DNA of 46,681 bases from Phycisphaerales bacterium. Its GTDB lineage: Bacteria; Planctomycetota; Phycisphaerae; Sedimentisphaerales; Anaerobacaceae. The DNA lies in contig PLLM01000020.1 of the NCBI GenBank assembly GCA_003141275.1, forward strand, positions 28,037-74,717, given 5' to 3'. Below, piece after piece: positions 1 to 14,100 of this stretch (position 1 is its first letter; each line of letters begins with the position of its first letter). The notes under the pieces are model-generated. The model was not told where the DNA came from and searched no databases. It saw only the letters and a program-made list of their open reading frames with translations. Both the position numbers and the translations under genes were made by a program.

Positions 1-1
1 A

Positions 2-1996
2 GAAGCGATTGGTCAGCTTGAAATGCTTCTCGCCATAGACCCGCAGAACAATCAGGCCCTTATACTCAAGCAAACGCTTGAGGATATGGTCAGTTTCCAA
101 AAGCAGCTCGATATTGAAAAGGAAAAAAACAGCGAAAAATTCAAAACAATGATGAATACGGATGAGGCGGCGATACCTTATGCCAAAGAGATGAGGCATC
201 CTAAGAACTGGCGAGAGATTATTGAGAAGCCGATGCGTCAGTCTCCCCCGGAAGATTTGGTCGGCGAGGAGTCCACCAATGCCAATGCTGCTGTCGAAAA
301 ACAACTTGACGAAATCATTAACCTGCCGGGGTTTTCGCCTGAGATGCAGTTGCGTGAAGCCATAAATTTGATAAAAAATTCTGTTTCGCCGCCTATTAAT
401 ATAGTGGTTAACTGGGGCGATTTGTACAACAATGCCAGCATTGACCAGACAACGCCGATAAATATGGACCCGCAGACAAACATTGCCTTGCGCACCGCGT
501 TGGACCTTTTGCTGCAGTCCGTCTCAGCCGGCATTACTAAGTTGGGGTATGATGTCAGGGACGGCGTTGTTAGGGTCGCAACTCAGCAGTCGTTACCAAG
601 CCAAATGAAAGTCAAAGTTTACGATGTCACAATACTCGTAGGTCGCCCGGCCGATTACTACGTTAGTGCTGCTGGTGGGCAAGGCGGCGGTACCGGCGGC
701 GGCGGTGGTGGTGGTGGCGGCGGTGGTGGCGGTGGCGGCGGTGGCGGTAGCGGTAGCGGCAATAGCACTGGAGGCACTTACTCTGAAGAATTCGCGGAGA
801 CCGATACAGATCTCGACAGGGCAGCCCTCCGTACCGAGGCCAGTGACCGGATGAATGCTCTCGTTACTCTTATTCAGAATACGGTTGCCCCTACGAGTTG
901 GTACGAGACCGGCGGCGGAGAGGCAACCATAATTGCTTACGAAAACAAAAAACTCGTTATTTCGCAGACGCCTGAGAACCATCTTGAAATAGTCAAGTTG
1001 CTGCTGGAGATGCGTAAAGCGCTCGGGCATCAGGTTTCCATTGAGGCTAGGTTCCTGGTAGTCGGCGAGAACTTCCTTGAGGAAATCGGCCTCGATTCCT
1101 GGGGCAATCTAACTATCGGTAAAGGTTTCGGCACCGCCCAGTGGACTACGCAGTCCTCCTTTGATATGGCCGAGCCCCAGGCGACGGGTATAACCGGCAG
1201 TTTTGATATCAGCAAGAGTCCTGTTCAATTCCCGCCTGGTTATCCCGCAGCGTCTCCGCAGTCCATATCCCAGGGCTCTCTGATGGGCTTCTTTGGCTAC
1301 ACAGGTGGCGGCGTGCTTGACGGTCTCCAGGCGAACTTCCTCATCAGGGCAACCCAGGCGCACCGCGATTCCGAGTCGCTGGTCGCTCCTAAGGTTACGG
1401 TACTCAGCGGCGAATCCGCTACACTGCAGGTAAGGCGAACTATTCGCTCTCCTGCGCCGCCGGATATCAGCTACAACAATTACAGCGTTGGCGGCACCAG
1501 CGGCACCAGCAGTCTCGGTGGCACCAGTTCCATCACGAACAACACCTTCTTTATACCCACAGGTCCTACTCTTAATATTACTCCGACTATTACCCCCGAC
1601 AAGAAGCACGTGCTGCTTAGTATAAGCGCCGAACTGTGGGACTTCCTGGGCTACACAACCTCATTGGTTGATGCACCATTCCCGAGCAGCGGCACCACAG
1701 CTGCTGTGGTTCTTCAATACCATGTGACGCTGCCTCAGACGGAACGCTCCAGGGTCAGAACAAGGGTCAGCGTGCCTGATGGCGGGACGTTGCTGCTCGG
1801 CGGGTTGAAACAAACGGCCGGAACAGAGACAGAGATAGGCGTGCCCGTGCTAAGCAAAATACCGATTATCGGAAGGCTATTTACTAATCGCAGCAAGGTT
1901 GCCGACCAGAAAATCCTGCTTATCCTGGTCAAGCCAACAATCATCCTGCAGGAGGAGGCCGACGCGGAGGCCATTGCGGCTATGGAGAGCCAATAG
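2..1996 (+). CDS. Secretin (GspD/PilQ-like outer-membrane channel), 5' end outside the window
   Basis: The frame is open from the first codon of the window, so the true start lies upstream. The visible N-terminus looks like the end of a TPR-type helix pair (AIDPQNNQA). A short secretin N-domain follows (NLPGFSPEMQLREAI through GITKLGYDVRDGVVRVA), then a linker of about 20 consecutive glycines (roughly 690-750), a second N-type domain (ENHLEIVKLLLEMRKALG) and the C-terminal secretin domain with its typical end (VPVLSKIPIIGRLF, ILLILVKPTII). Secretins form ring channels in the outer membrane for type II secretion or type IV pili. No other secretion genes are visible here, so the system is not assigned. 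The next gene encodes a giant secreted protease-like protein, a possible substrate; that link is only inference. Confidence 0.88.
   Translation, partial: EAIGQLEMLLAIDPQNNQALILKQTLEDMVSFQKQLDIEKEKNSEKFKTMMNTDEAAIPYAKEMRHPKNWREIIEKPMRQSPPEDLVGEESTNANAAVEKQLDEIINLPGFSPEMQLREAINLIKNSVSPPINIVVNWGDLYNNASIDQTTPINMDPQTNIALRTALDLLLQSVSAGITKLGYDVRDGVVRVATQQSLPSQMKVKVYDVTILVGRPADYYVSAAGGQGGGTGGGGGGGGGGGGGGGGGGSGSGNSTGGTYSEEFAETDTDLDRAALRTEASDRMNALVTLIQNTVAPTSWYETGGGEATIIAYENKKLVISQTPENHLEIVKLLLEMRKALGHQVSIEARFLVVGENFLEEIGLDSWGNLTIGKGFGTAQWTTQSSFDMAEPQATGITGSFDISKSPVQFPPGYPAASPQSISQGSLMGFFGYTGGGVLDGLQANFLIRATQAHRDSESLVAPKVTVLSGESATLQVRRTIRSPAPPDISYNNYSVGGTSGTSSLGGTSSITNNTFFIPTGPTLNITPTITPDKKHVLLSISAELWDFLGYTTSLVDAPFPSSGTTAAVVLQYHVTLPQTERSRVRTRVSVPDGGTLLLGGLKQTAGTETEIGVPVLSKIPIIGRLFTNRSKVADQKILLILVKPTIILQEEADAEAIAAMESQ
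678..758 (+). repeat. GGN microsatellite encoding a polyglycine linker
   Basis: An imperfect run of ggc/ggt triplets inside the secretin gene encodes about 20 glycines in a row, flanked by Gly/Ser-rich sequence. Such trinucleotide tracts can change length by slippage without shifting the frame. Confidence 0.85.
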
Positions 1997-2130
1997 TGGG
2001 GGGTTCCAGCAAAAAAACTGTCCAAATGCACAGAAAAAGTGTAACGAATTGCCAGGGATGTGGACTTAAATAATGGTTGTACGCAGTGTGCAGCCATAAA
2101 TTTGGTGGTTCGAAATCGCGAGGAGCAATG

Positions 2131-5100
2131 ATGAATCGCAAGGTTTTGATTGGCTTGGTGGCCTTATTGGCCGCAAATTCTTTATTGTTGGCTGAACAGC
2201 CCGCTTATAGACCCGGTGCTGTTCTCGTGCGTTTTGCAAATGAGCCGAACGTAACAGCCAAAAGCGCTATATTAAATTCAGCTCTGGGCAAGGGGGGGGC
2301 TTCTATCAAGCGGGAATATACGCTTGTTAAGGGCTTGACACATGTTTCGCTGCCGGCCGGTATGTCGGTCGAAAGCGCCATAGCTTCCCTCAAAAAATCC
2401 TCCTCGGTTTTATACGCCGAGCCGGACTATAGAATTGAAATGCTCGCAGTTCCCAACGATACAAGGTTTGGTGAATTGTGGGGTATGCGCAACACCGGCC
2501 AATCCGGCGGAATACCGGGTGCCGACATCAACGCTACTGGGGCGTGGGATATCAACACCGGCTCCAGCAGCATTATCGTCGCCGTTACCGACACGGGCGT
2601 CGATTACACTCACCCCGACCTTGCGGCCAATATGTGGACGGACGCTAACGGCCATTTCGGGTACGATTTCGGTGATGACGACGGCAACCCGATGGACGAT
2701 TCTCCCGGCGGCGGCCATGGCACTCACGTTGCAGGCACCATCGGCGCGGTTGGTAACAATTCCAGAGGTGTCGTCGGTGTATGCTGGCACGTCAGGATTA
2801 TGGCCATCAAACTTTCCGATTCCAACAGCGCCAACCCGAGTAGCTGGGTCAGTAATGCCGTCGCGGGCATTCAGTATTCCGTCGCCAATGGCGCCAGGGT
2901 AATAAACGCCTCCTGGCGGGCCGATTCATATTCGCAAAACCTTTATGATGCTATTGCCTCTGCGCGCGACGCAGGGGTGATTTTCGTAGCCGCCGCAGGC
3001 AACGATAATAGCAACAACGATTCAACTCCTGTTTATCCGGCGAGTTATGGCCTGGATAACATAATCACAGCAATGGCAACAACCAATACGGACCAGCGGG
3101 CCAGCTTTTCCAATTACGGTCTAACCACCGTTGACATCGGCTCTCCGGGCCAGGATATCCTTAGCACTATTCCCGGTAACCAGTATGCTCTTGGGGACGG
3201 CACGTCAATGGTTGCGCCTCACATCTCGGGTGCCTGTGCGTTGCTTTTGTCCATCGACCCGACTTTGACTTACTCAGAGGTCAAACAAATTCTGTTGAAC
3301 ACCGTTGACCCGACTCTGCCGGGTCTTTGCGTGTCCGGCGGGCGGCTGAACCTTGCCGCCGCCGCACAGGAAGCGGCAATAGATACTACCCCGCCCACGC
3401 CCAGTACTGCCGCGTGGGATATAAAGCCCCAGGCAACGGGTCTGCACACCGTAACGATGAGGGCCATAACGGCCACTGACCGTTCAGGCGTCGAATACTA
3501 CTTCGAGTGCGTCAACGACGTTAATAGAAACAGCGGCTGGGAGCCGAATGCTGTGTATTCTTTCACAACTCTCAGCCCGGGCACCACATACGGTTTCAGA
3601 TTCAGGGCACGCGACAAATCCGCCCAGCATAACCTGACCGAATGGTCAACCACAGCTTTCACAAAAACGGCCACCGGCACAGACACCCTCCCGCCAGTAC
3701 CCAACCCGCCGAGATGGGCGATAATGCCACAGATGATAACCCCCACCAGATCAGGAGCCTACCCCAAAGTTAATATGCAGGCCGAGACCGCTTATGACGA
3801 AAACGGTGTCCAATATTGGTTTGAGGTGACCGCGACCCCGGGAACCAGCTGGAATAGCGGTTGGCAGGATAGCAGCTCTTGTACCGCAACATACCCCGCC
3901 GTTACTTTTGCTGACGGGAATACTTACACCTTCCGGTTCAGAGTTCGTGACAAAGTTGGACCGCTGCCGCACAATGTGACCTCGTTTTCTTTAAATGCCA
4001 GCACGAGAACGCAATCCGGCTCCCGAATTCTGAAGGTGCCGGCAGATTACTCGTACATTCAGTTGGCTGTCGATATTGCCACGGACGGTGACATCGTTGA
4101 GATTAGCCCCGGTACCTACACACCTCTTCTGTATGGCGACGGCCACTGGGGTGGCAACTGCAACATTAATTTCGAGGGAAAGGCGATAACCGTAAGAAGT
4201 GTTGAACCAACGAACCCCGATATAGTGGCCTCGACCATTATCGACTGCCAGGGAAGGCCGGACCCATTCGACCAGCGACGGGCGTTTATTTTCGATGGCG
4301 GCGAAGGCCCCAACAGCGTCCTGGCGGGTTTAACAATAAGAAACGCTTATGTAAAGGGACGGACTGGTGACGATGGCGCACGCGGAACACTTAGGGACGT
4401 TACTGCGCTCGATGGTCATGATGGTATGCCCGGCGGGAACGCTTATGGCGGGGCGATACTTTGCACAACATCAATCTACGGACCGGCGGCCAGCCCTACG
4501 ATTAGCAACTGTGTTATCGAGAACTGTGTCGCAGAGGGCGGCAATGGCGGTAGAGGAGGAAATGGTGCCGACGGCAATAACTATACTCCTGAGGTGAATA
4601 ATGCGGGTACCATAATTCCGGCGTCGCCGGCCACACCGGGCGGTAACGGCGGCAATGGCGGTATCAATGGATATGCCCGTGGCGGAGCTATTTATTGCGA
4701 TTTAAGCTGCAGTCCCCTTATCGAGGCCTGCACAATCAGAAACTGCACAGTTCTGCCTGGAACACCCGGCAACGGCGGCAACGGCGGCAACGGCGGAAAT
4801 GACCCCAACACTGGTCAGGAGGCGGGCGGCGACGCCGGCAACGGCAGTGACACTAACGATGGTCTTAACGTTGGTGTCGCCGACGTCAGAGGCGGCGGAA
4901 TCGCCACTTTACAAAACGGTACAAAGATTATTGGCTGCACTATTGAGGACTGTAATGCCTTTAACTTTGCTCGACCGGGACAGCCGGGCGTGCCCGGCGC
5001 GGGCGTGCCTGTAGGCCGCAACGGTTCTGCCCATTACCCCGGTTATGCAATGGGAGGCGGCGTCTATGACGAATATCCAACCAACGCAATCATAAGTTCT

Positions 5101-8100
5101 ACCAACTTTTTACGAAACCAGACAGGGGCTTACAGCGCCGTCTTTTGGTATCTCGCTTTCGGCGTCACAAGCGGTAATGGCGGCGGCTTCTATGGCCTCG
5201 AAACTTCCGGTTCCATCACGATGACCGATTGTAACTTCATCCAAAATGCAGCCGATGTCAACAACGGCTACGGTGGTGGTATTTTCCTTAGAGGGAATGG
5301 CAACCTCATTCTCAGAAACTGTAATATCGCGAATAACAATGCTGGATTCGATGGCGGCGGGGTCTTCGTTTATGGCGTCGCTACTGGTATCTACGACTCC
5401 AACGTAACAGGCAATACCGCCCCGTATGGCGGTGGAATGCTTCTCGCTGAACTTGTACCGACCGTCCAGGACAGTAATTTCCTGAACAATACGGCCCAGG
5501 AAGGCGGCGCAGCTTTCATCTACGACTGTACCGACATAAGTATATCTTCTTCCCAGATAACGGGCAATTCCGCGGTTATGCCGCAAAGGTCGGGGCTTGA
5601 GGGAGGGCTTGGCGGAGGACTGGCTTGCTGGGACAGCGATGGATCAATCAGATCAATCACAGACTGCTTGATAAGTTCCAATACAGCCGATGACAAAGGC
5701 GGAGCGGCCTTTGTGGAAGGTTTCAATGATTACCCGCTGCAATTCATAAACTGCCTCATCACGGATAATACCGCAATTTATGAAGGCGGAGGTCTGTCGG
5801 ACAAAACATGGGCCTGGACCCAGCTGATTAACTGCACGCTTGTCAACAACTCCGCTACCGACGGAGCACACGGCAGCGGCGGCGGCGTAAGCTGCGTAGA
5901 GGACTGGGCCTGGGTTGAAATTTATAATAGTATTTTATGGGACAACTCCGCTGCATACGGTCCGCAGATTGGCGTAGGCTCGAGATTCGGTTCTTTCGGC
6001 AACCTCAATGCTACTGTCGAGCTTTACTACAGCGACGTCGAAGGCGGCGCAGATGATGAATTCGTTGAAGACCCTGTCTATGACACTACATCCGTTTGGT
6101 GGTGGGCCGGCAACTTCGACGCAGACCCGTTGTTCACAAACATTGCTGTCAATCAGCCGGCCTATTATCTCAGCCAGAGAGCAGCAGGTCAGTTGGAAGA
6201 CAGTCCCTGCTTGAACGCTGGCACCCCTAGTGGCCCTATCAGCATCGGCTGGCTCGAATCATCCGTTGGCGCACAGCTTACCACACGCACGGACCTTGTG
6301 GAAGACGCCGGCATTATTGATATTGGTTATCACTATAAGGCCGGGTCGGCCGGATCGGGAGGGTCGACCGGGAAATACCCGTTGACCATCGCGGTTTATC
6401 AGTATGACCAGAATGAGGGCGGTCATGGTCGGCTCAAAGCCAAAACCACGCCCCAAAACGACACCCAGTTTGACATAAACGACCCGAATACCATCCAGGT
6501 CAACCCGGGAACCGTCGTAAACCTCACGGCGCTTCCGTACCCCGGCTACAAGGTACAGTCGTGGAGCGGCACCGACAACGATACTTCGACTGCTCTGACC
6601 AATACCGTTACTATGAACTCGGGCAGAAATGTCATCGTTACATTTGAGCCGAACGGATTGTATTACCTGACTGTTACCGTAATAGGCAACGGAACGGTTA
6701 CACCGCCTGCCGGCAGAACCCTGCGCGCATCGGGCGAGGTCGTAATGTTTACCGCAACACCGGCTAATTTTGGCGATGTGGTTATATGGACCGGAACCGA
6801 CAACGACAACTTGGATGGGCAAACCAATACGGTAACGATGACCGGGAACAGGAATGTTACCGTTAAGTTCTACACCGCGAGGATTCTCCACGTCGGAGGC
6901 GACGTCGGTTACCCGACTATTCAGGCAGCCATAGATGACGCTAACGACAGAGATATAATTATACTGATGCCGTCCGACCAGCCCTACTACACGCAACAGG
7001 GCTATACGATAATCGGCAGGAATATTACCATAACGAGCAGCAACCCTGATGACCCGGCCGTCGTCGCAGCAACAGTCATTCAGCGGCAGACAGGCACAGA
7101 CGCCACAGGTGGCCCTGCGTTCTGGTTCGAGAATGTCGGTCCTCTAATGCGGCTGTGGGGTATTACAATTCGCGGGTTTGGTGGTCGCGGCTTAAATGGC
7201 CGCGATGGACAACCGCCTCAACGCTCATACGACGGCGAACCCGGTGAATTTGCTCACGGGTCGGCTATATGGTGTTACATTGATGCCTCCCCAACAATAG
7301 AAAACTGTGTGATAGACCAGAGCCATACTGTGGGCGGCAACGGCGGAAACGGCGCTGCCGGTACCGGCACTGATACTAATACCGCCCAAATCCACGGCGG
7401 CAACGGCGGCTGGCCCGGCGGTGCCCACGGCGGCGCGCTGTGGTGTTATATCAACAGCAACCCAGCACTTATAAACTGCACATTCTCCAACTGCTCTGCC
7501 ACGGGAGGCAACGGCGGCAACGGCGGAAACGGAAACGAACTTCCGAGCGGCCGAGGCGGGAAAGGCGGCGGCTGGTATTATGGATTTGGTCTACCACGGC
7601 CCTGGTATTTTGACCTGCCTTACGGTGAAAATCCCAAGTTTTATAGTGGTCTCGGAGGCGCTGTTTACATCAGCAATAGTTGCGCCCCAACATTTGAAAG
7701 CTGCACCTTCATTAATAATACCGCCTCCGGCGGGCTAAATGGTATCACCGGACAGAACGGCTTCACCCACCTCAGGTCGGAACCTACCACCAACTACAAG
7801 ATAGACAATCTCGGCGGGGCCGTTTATTTGGAATATGGCAGTTTCGCTGACTTCAATAACTGCACGTTTACTGCTAATACTGCCGATCCCAATAAAACGC
7901 CTGCCAGTTTTGATGGTTTTCTTGGCTACGGCGGCGCGATTGCGGCCGAATATGATGCAACCCCAATCATCAGGAACTGCCGCTTCAGCAATAACAGAAG
8001 CGACGTAGGCGGCGGAGTTTATTCGCTTTTGTCGTATGCAGACGTCAATGACTGCAACTTCTCTGATAATAACGCCGCTCACGGCGGCGGCCTGCTGTTT

Positions 8101-11100
8101 TGTGATAGTGTCGCTTATATCACGGGGTCCATATTCAGCAGCAACATCGGGAGCATTCCCGGCAGCGATGGCGGCGCCATCGGCCTGCTTGGGACAAATG
8201 CCGAAGTCGCTGACTGCAATATTGCCAATAACCGCGCGGGAGGCAGCGGCGCCGGTATTTACGTATCCAGCAAGAACGTGGACGGCAACCAGATTGAGGG
8301 GGACCACTATGTCCTTGTCAAGAACTGCCTGATAACCGGCAACATCGCGGACGAGGATGGCGGCGGTATTTCCGCAAACTGGGGAGCGGTTGTCTCGGTC
8401 GAGAACTGTACGCTCTATAATAACCAGGCCGCCGGTCTTTCCGGCGGTACGGGATTCGGCGGCGGGTTGTCGGGTTCCTACGACAACACTTATATTGATA
8501 TTATTAACAGTATTATCTGGAACAATGTTTCGCCTCAGGGCTCGCAGATTGCTGTTGATGCTTCGTCGTCGGTGAAGGTGAGGTTTAGTGACGTCGGTAA
8601 GTCCGCAACACCCGTAGCAACAGTTGAAGGCGGAACGGTTGACCCTAATAGTTTGCCTGTTATTCGTGCCGGCTTCGACAGTAATACACTGGCCGCAAAT
8701 GACGACGAGTCAACGGGGCTGGTTAATATTGGCTTTACGCTTAATTTCTTCGGCAATCAGTACTCTCAGTTGTTCGTGAATAACAACGGGAATGTTACTT
8801 TCGACCAGAATATGATGGACTATACGCCGTTTGGCCTGACGAGTAATATTGGCACATCCATTATTGCGCCATTCTTCGCGGACGTTGATACTCGCGTCGG
8901 AAATTTAACAGCTTACGGTCCGAACACGGTAAACGGACGTGCCGCCTTTGGAGTCACATGGAACAATGTCGGTTATTTCGCGTCACATACGGACAAGCTG
9001 AATTCCTTCCAGGTGCTGCTTATCGACCGTTCTGACCGTCAAGCTGGTGACTTTGATATCGAGTTTAACTACCAGCGCATCTTATGGGAGACAGGCGATG
9101 ACAGCGGCGGCGTGAATGGTTTCGGCGGGTCGTCGGTGCACGCTGGTTTTTCAAACGGCACGGGTAATACGGGCACATTCTATGAATTTGAGGGTTCGGG
9201 CGTGCCGGGAGCTTTGCTTGATAGTAATCCGGTTACGGGACTTATTCACAGCAGCCGCAGGAGCGCGGTTCCCGGGCGTTACATATTTGAAGTACACGGC
9301 GGGCGGCCTACGCTTCTGCCGCTGACGAGTGGAGACCCGTTCTATTCGGGAAATAACTCGATAGACGGGTTCGTATGGAGAGCGGACAGCAACAGTTGGG
9401 AGCCGAACAGCGGCAGTCACAACATCAGCACAGACCCGTGTTTTGCTGTTGCGGGCAGTTTCTTCCTCAGCCAGATTGCCGCAGGCCAGATATCTGACAG
9501 TCCCTGCGTCAATGCCGGAAGCGCGGACGTCAATAGCCCGGATATTAATCTTGCCGGTTATACTACCAGAACCGACGGCGCTAATGACGTAAATATTGTG
9601 GATATGGGTTACCATTACCCGCTGTTTCTGTTTACGCCTCGAAAATATTCGCTTACCATAGAGGTCAATGGCGTGGGAGGTCGTCTCCTTGCCCTGGGCA
9701 GAGGCGATGACGCATTTACAATCGTAAGTTCGGGTATCAATGACCCCAACAGCCGGCTGGTTAATCCATACACCGTGGTTTCGCTGAAGGCGCTTGCCGA
9801 TGTGGGCTATGGTGTATTACGCTGGACAGGGACCGATAACGACGCATCCATCGACCCGAACAATACCATAACAATGGATTCAGACAAAGTAGTCAAGGTT
9901 GAATTTTTCCAGTACAGGTTGACCATCGAGGTGATGGGAGTCGACGGGCTTGACCCGAACGGCTACCTGGTTGCAACGGGAACCGGGGTCGATCCGTTTA
10001 CCATTAATGCAAGACAGGATCCTAACAGTCGCGTAGTGGCGCCTGGTAGAATTGTCAACCTCGAGGCCTTCCCCGATGTTAATTTCAAGGTCAGGGTCTG
10101 GACGGGTACCGATAATGATGCGTGCACTGCCCGGACTAATACCGTCACTATGAATTCTAATAAGACGGTCGTCGTTGGATTTGAGCCGGACGGATCGTAT
10201 TACCTGACCGTTACCGTAATAGGCAATGGTACGGTTACACCTGCTCCCGGCAGACACCTTCGTCCCCACGGTGACGTTGTAACGCTTGTCGCAACGCCGA
10301 CTAATCCTTCAGATGCAATTATATGGACCGGAACCGACGATGATTATTTGACAGTACATCAGAACACAGTAACTATGAACGGGCATAGGGACGTTACGGT
10401 TGAGTTCTACACCCCGAAAATTCTCTATGTAGGAACCGACACCGGCTACCCGACGATTCAGTTTGCGATTGACGCTGCAAGCGACCGCGATATTGTTATG
10501 ATAACGCCCGGCACATACAACATATATGAGTCGAGCAAGGACCATCCGTATCTGTATATATCAGGAAAAGACATAAGGCTGACCAGCTCAAATCCGGAGG
10601 ACGCGAATGCGACCCAGATTATAGGCGGCTTTGTTATTGATAACGCCACCCGGAGATTGATTATCGAAGGGCTTACCATCAGAGACGCCTTATACTGGAA
10701 AGATTACGAGAGCGGTACGTTGATAGGTGAGCAAACGTCCACTCAGTGGTCCTGGGCCACACCGCAGGGTGTGGGCGCGGACGGTTACGGCGGCGGCACC
10801 TGCCGCGGCGCCGGGATGCAGTTAAATGATGCAGCATCTCCGACCGTGCGCAACTGCTTGTTTATCAACTGCGTGGCTCGAGGTCTTCACGGTGCAACAG
10901 GCGCCGGCGGGACGGGCGCCGACGGCTGGGGCGGCAACGGCGGACCGGGCGGCAAAGCATTCGGCGGCGGAGCATATTGCGGCCAGGGCGGCAGTCCTTT
11001 GTTTGAGAATTGCTCGTTTATCAACTGCGTCGCACGGGCTGGTGACGCTGGCAACGGCGGTAGCGCCGCTCCAGCCACAGGCGGACACGGCGGTGCGTGG

Positions 11101-14100
11101 GGTGATATGAACGCAGTATGGTGGGAGTACCATTTTGAGGAATACTGGAAATACAGCGGCTACGGCGGAGCAATTTATTGCGACGTGAACAGCACGGCCG
11201 AATTTGTGAACTGTACGTTTACCGGCAACAGCGCCTTGGGAAGCAGTTGCGGCATCAGCGGTGCGTCGGTTCCGTCCGGCTGGCCGACCCAGCACTACAA
11301 GATTGAGAGCTTTGGCGGTGCGATTTATGCCGCCAGCGGCAGTGCGCCTCAATTTGTCGAATGCAGCTTCATCGACAACGAGGCGAATATGCAGGGTCCG
11401 TCCACAAACAGAAACGACAGCGTTGCGACGGTGAATGCGTATCCGAATATAAGCTTCGGCGGCGCGGTGGCCTTTGAGGATGGCGCCGCCCCTGTGTTCG
11501 AGAATTGTACGTTCAACAGCAACCGGGCGACAGTCGGTGGCGGAGCATTTTCGGCATGGGCGTATGGGACAGTTACCGGTTGTAATTTCGAGGATAACTC
11601 TTCATATAACGGCGGCGGCATTCTCTGTGTCGGCGGAACAAGCGAGATTGTGAACAGCAGGTTTACAGGTAATCAGTCCACGGTCTTGGCTGCTCAGGGC
11701 GGTGCAATTGCCCTGCTCGGGGCTAACGCCGAGGTTAGGGACTGCAATATATGGAACAATACGACGGCTGGTTCAGGCGGCGGTGTCTATATCTCCAGTC
11801 AGGATGTTGACGGCAATGAACTGCCTAACGGCGACAGCGTCCTGATTAAGAACTGCCTGATAGCCGGTAACGTCGCAGCCCAGGACGGCGGCGGTGTTTC
11901 CGCCAACTGGTACAGCGACGTCAACATCGTCAATTGCACGATTTTTGGTAACAGGGTCTCCGGTTTGGGCGGTGGTCTGTTTGGCTCCTACAGCAGCTAC
12001 ATCGACGTCCTCAACAGCATAATCTGGGACAACCAGGCCGGCATCGGCTCAAGCGGCAGTCAGATTGCCGTAGGCGGCGGCGAGTTACCTTCCGCCATCC
12101 GGATGCGTTACAGCGATATCCAGGACTCAACTGATCCTTGCGCGTGGTCCAATGATATCAATGCCGTGGACTTCGTTATCTGTTTCGACACAACCGGCAG
12201 TATGGGTGGTGATATCGATGCGGTCAAAACGACCGCCAGGCAGATTACTAACGCGATTGCCGCGCAGTATGCCAGTTACCGGCTCGCTCTCGTTGACTTC
12301 CGTGACTATCCTGACGGAAACTACGGTTCCCCGGGCGACTGGCCTTACAGAGACAGGGTGAGGTTCACAACCAATGCTAACGAACTTATCGCTGGCCTTC
12401 AGCCCATGGCTGCCGGCGGCGGGGCAGACGGCCCTGAAGCGATATATACGGCCTTGATGCATTGTATCGATGCGAATGCCCTTGTGGGAAGATTAACAGA
12501 CAATGGCCATACGAACTATATCGATTCCAATTCCCCCGGGCTGGGTGATTGGCGCCAAGGCAAAAAGGTTATGAGAGTGATTCTGCTTTTGACCGACGCA
12601 CCGCCGCACGACCCGGAGAATTACACAAATTATGTGCTCAACGATATTATCACGGCTGCGAACGGCAAAAACCCGATTCATATAATTCCCGTGGTAATTC
12701 GCCCCATCGGGTATGCAGAAGGCGCTTTGAGTCCTATAGCCGCTGGAACCGGCGGCATACTTGTCACGGCCACGGATTCCAACGCGGTGACGGGCGCCGT
12801 TCTTCATGCAATCGGTCTATTGGCGCAGATACCGACCCCGATTTTCATAGAGCCAGGCGGCTCAATCAACTGGGACCCGACCACGTTTGCCTGGGAGCTT
12901 AATAGTCATAATATCAACGCGGACCCCCTGTTTATCGGTGATTTCTTCCTCAGCCAGATTGGCGCGGGCCAGATTTCTAACAGCCCCTGCGTCGATACCG
13001 GCAGCGCGGATGTCAATAGTCCGGATATTAATCTTGGAGGTTATACCACCAGGACCGACAGCGTTGATGACGTAAATATTGTGGATATGGGGTATCACTA
13101 TCCGGCGTTTACGCCGCCGCAGTATCATCTGACGATTGTCGCCGGGGACGGTTTGACATCGGCGGATATCACGCCGGGCGACGGAGATTACGTATGGTTC
13201 AGCATAGTTCAACTCCACGTAACTGCTCCCATTCCTTCCGGTGACCAGGTTATCTGGACTGGTACCGACGATGACAGTAATAGCAGCAGTTTCAACTCCG
13301 TGCGTATGAATGGAAACCGAACTATTAATGTTGCCCTTGCAAAGAATACATGTAACCTGACGGTTATATCGAGTAACGGAGGCACAGTTACGCCTACCAG
13401 CGGCATTTATCCTCGCGGTACAAATGTTAATCTTACTGCGACACCCGATGCCGGCTATCGAATCCAGAGCTGGGAAGGTACAGACAACGATAGTTTGTTT
13501 ACCCAAACCAATACTGTTACAATGAACGGAGACAAAACCGTCAGCGTCACATTCAGTTTGCCACAGACAGTGACCGTTCCGATCAATTTCAATACGATTC
13601 AGGAGGCAATTGATGGTACCCGTTCGGGAGATATGATCACTGTTGAAAGCGGTGTTTATCATGTCACAAGCATCAATGGTCTTGTAATTAACAAGAACAT
13701 TACCATTACCAGTACCCATCCTGACGACCCCTGTGTAGTTGCAGCGACGATTATTGATTTGTCGTATGGCGAACATAGAGTGCATTTTGGAGCCGGTGCA
13801 GGACCGGGGACCATACTTGACGGATTTACACTCACAAGTGGTTCGTATTCTGCCCAGGGGCGATCGGACGGTGCAATCGGCCAGAATGGCCTTGATGGTT
13901 TTGGTCTTGCTGGCGGAGTCGTGGTCGTTGAATCGGGCGCTAGACCTACAATACGAAACTGTGTCATCAGAGATACAACTATAACAGGCGGTAACGCCGG
14001 CAACGGTGGTAATTCTGATGCTGCCGATAATGCTGGTCGAGGCGGCTGGGCCGGCTGGGCAAGAGGCGGCGGTATCTATATTGCACCTTTTGCAAATCCG

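Noticed and set aside
4550-4860. Regular ggcggcaacggc repeats that could suggest a CRISPR or satellite array
   Set aside because: They are in-frame codons for GGNGGN loops in the giant protein, with no spacer structure.
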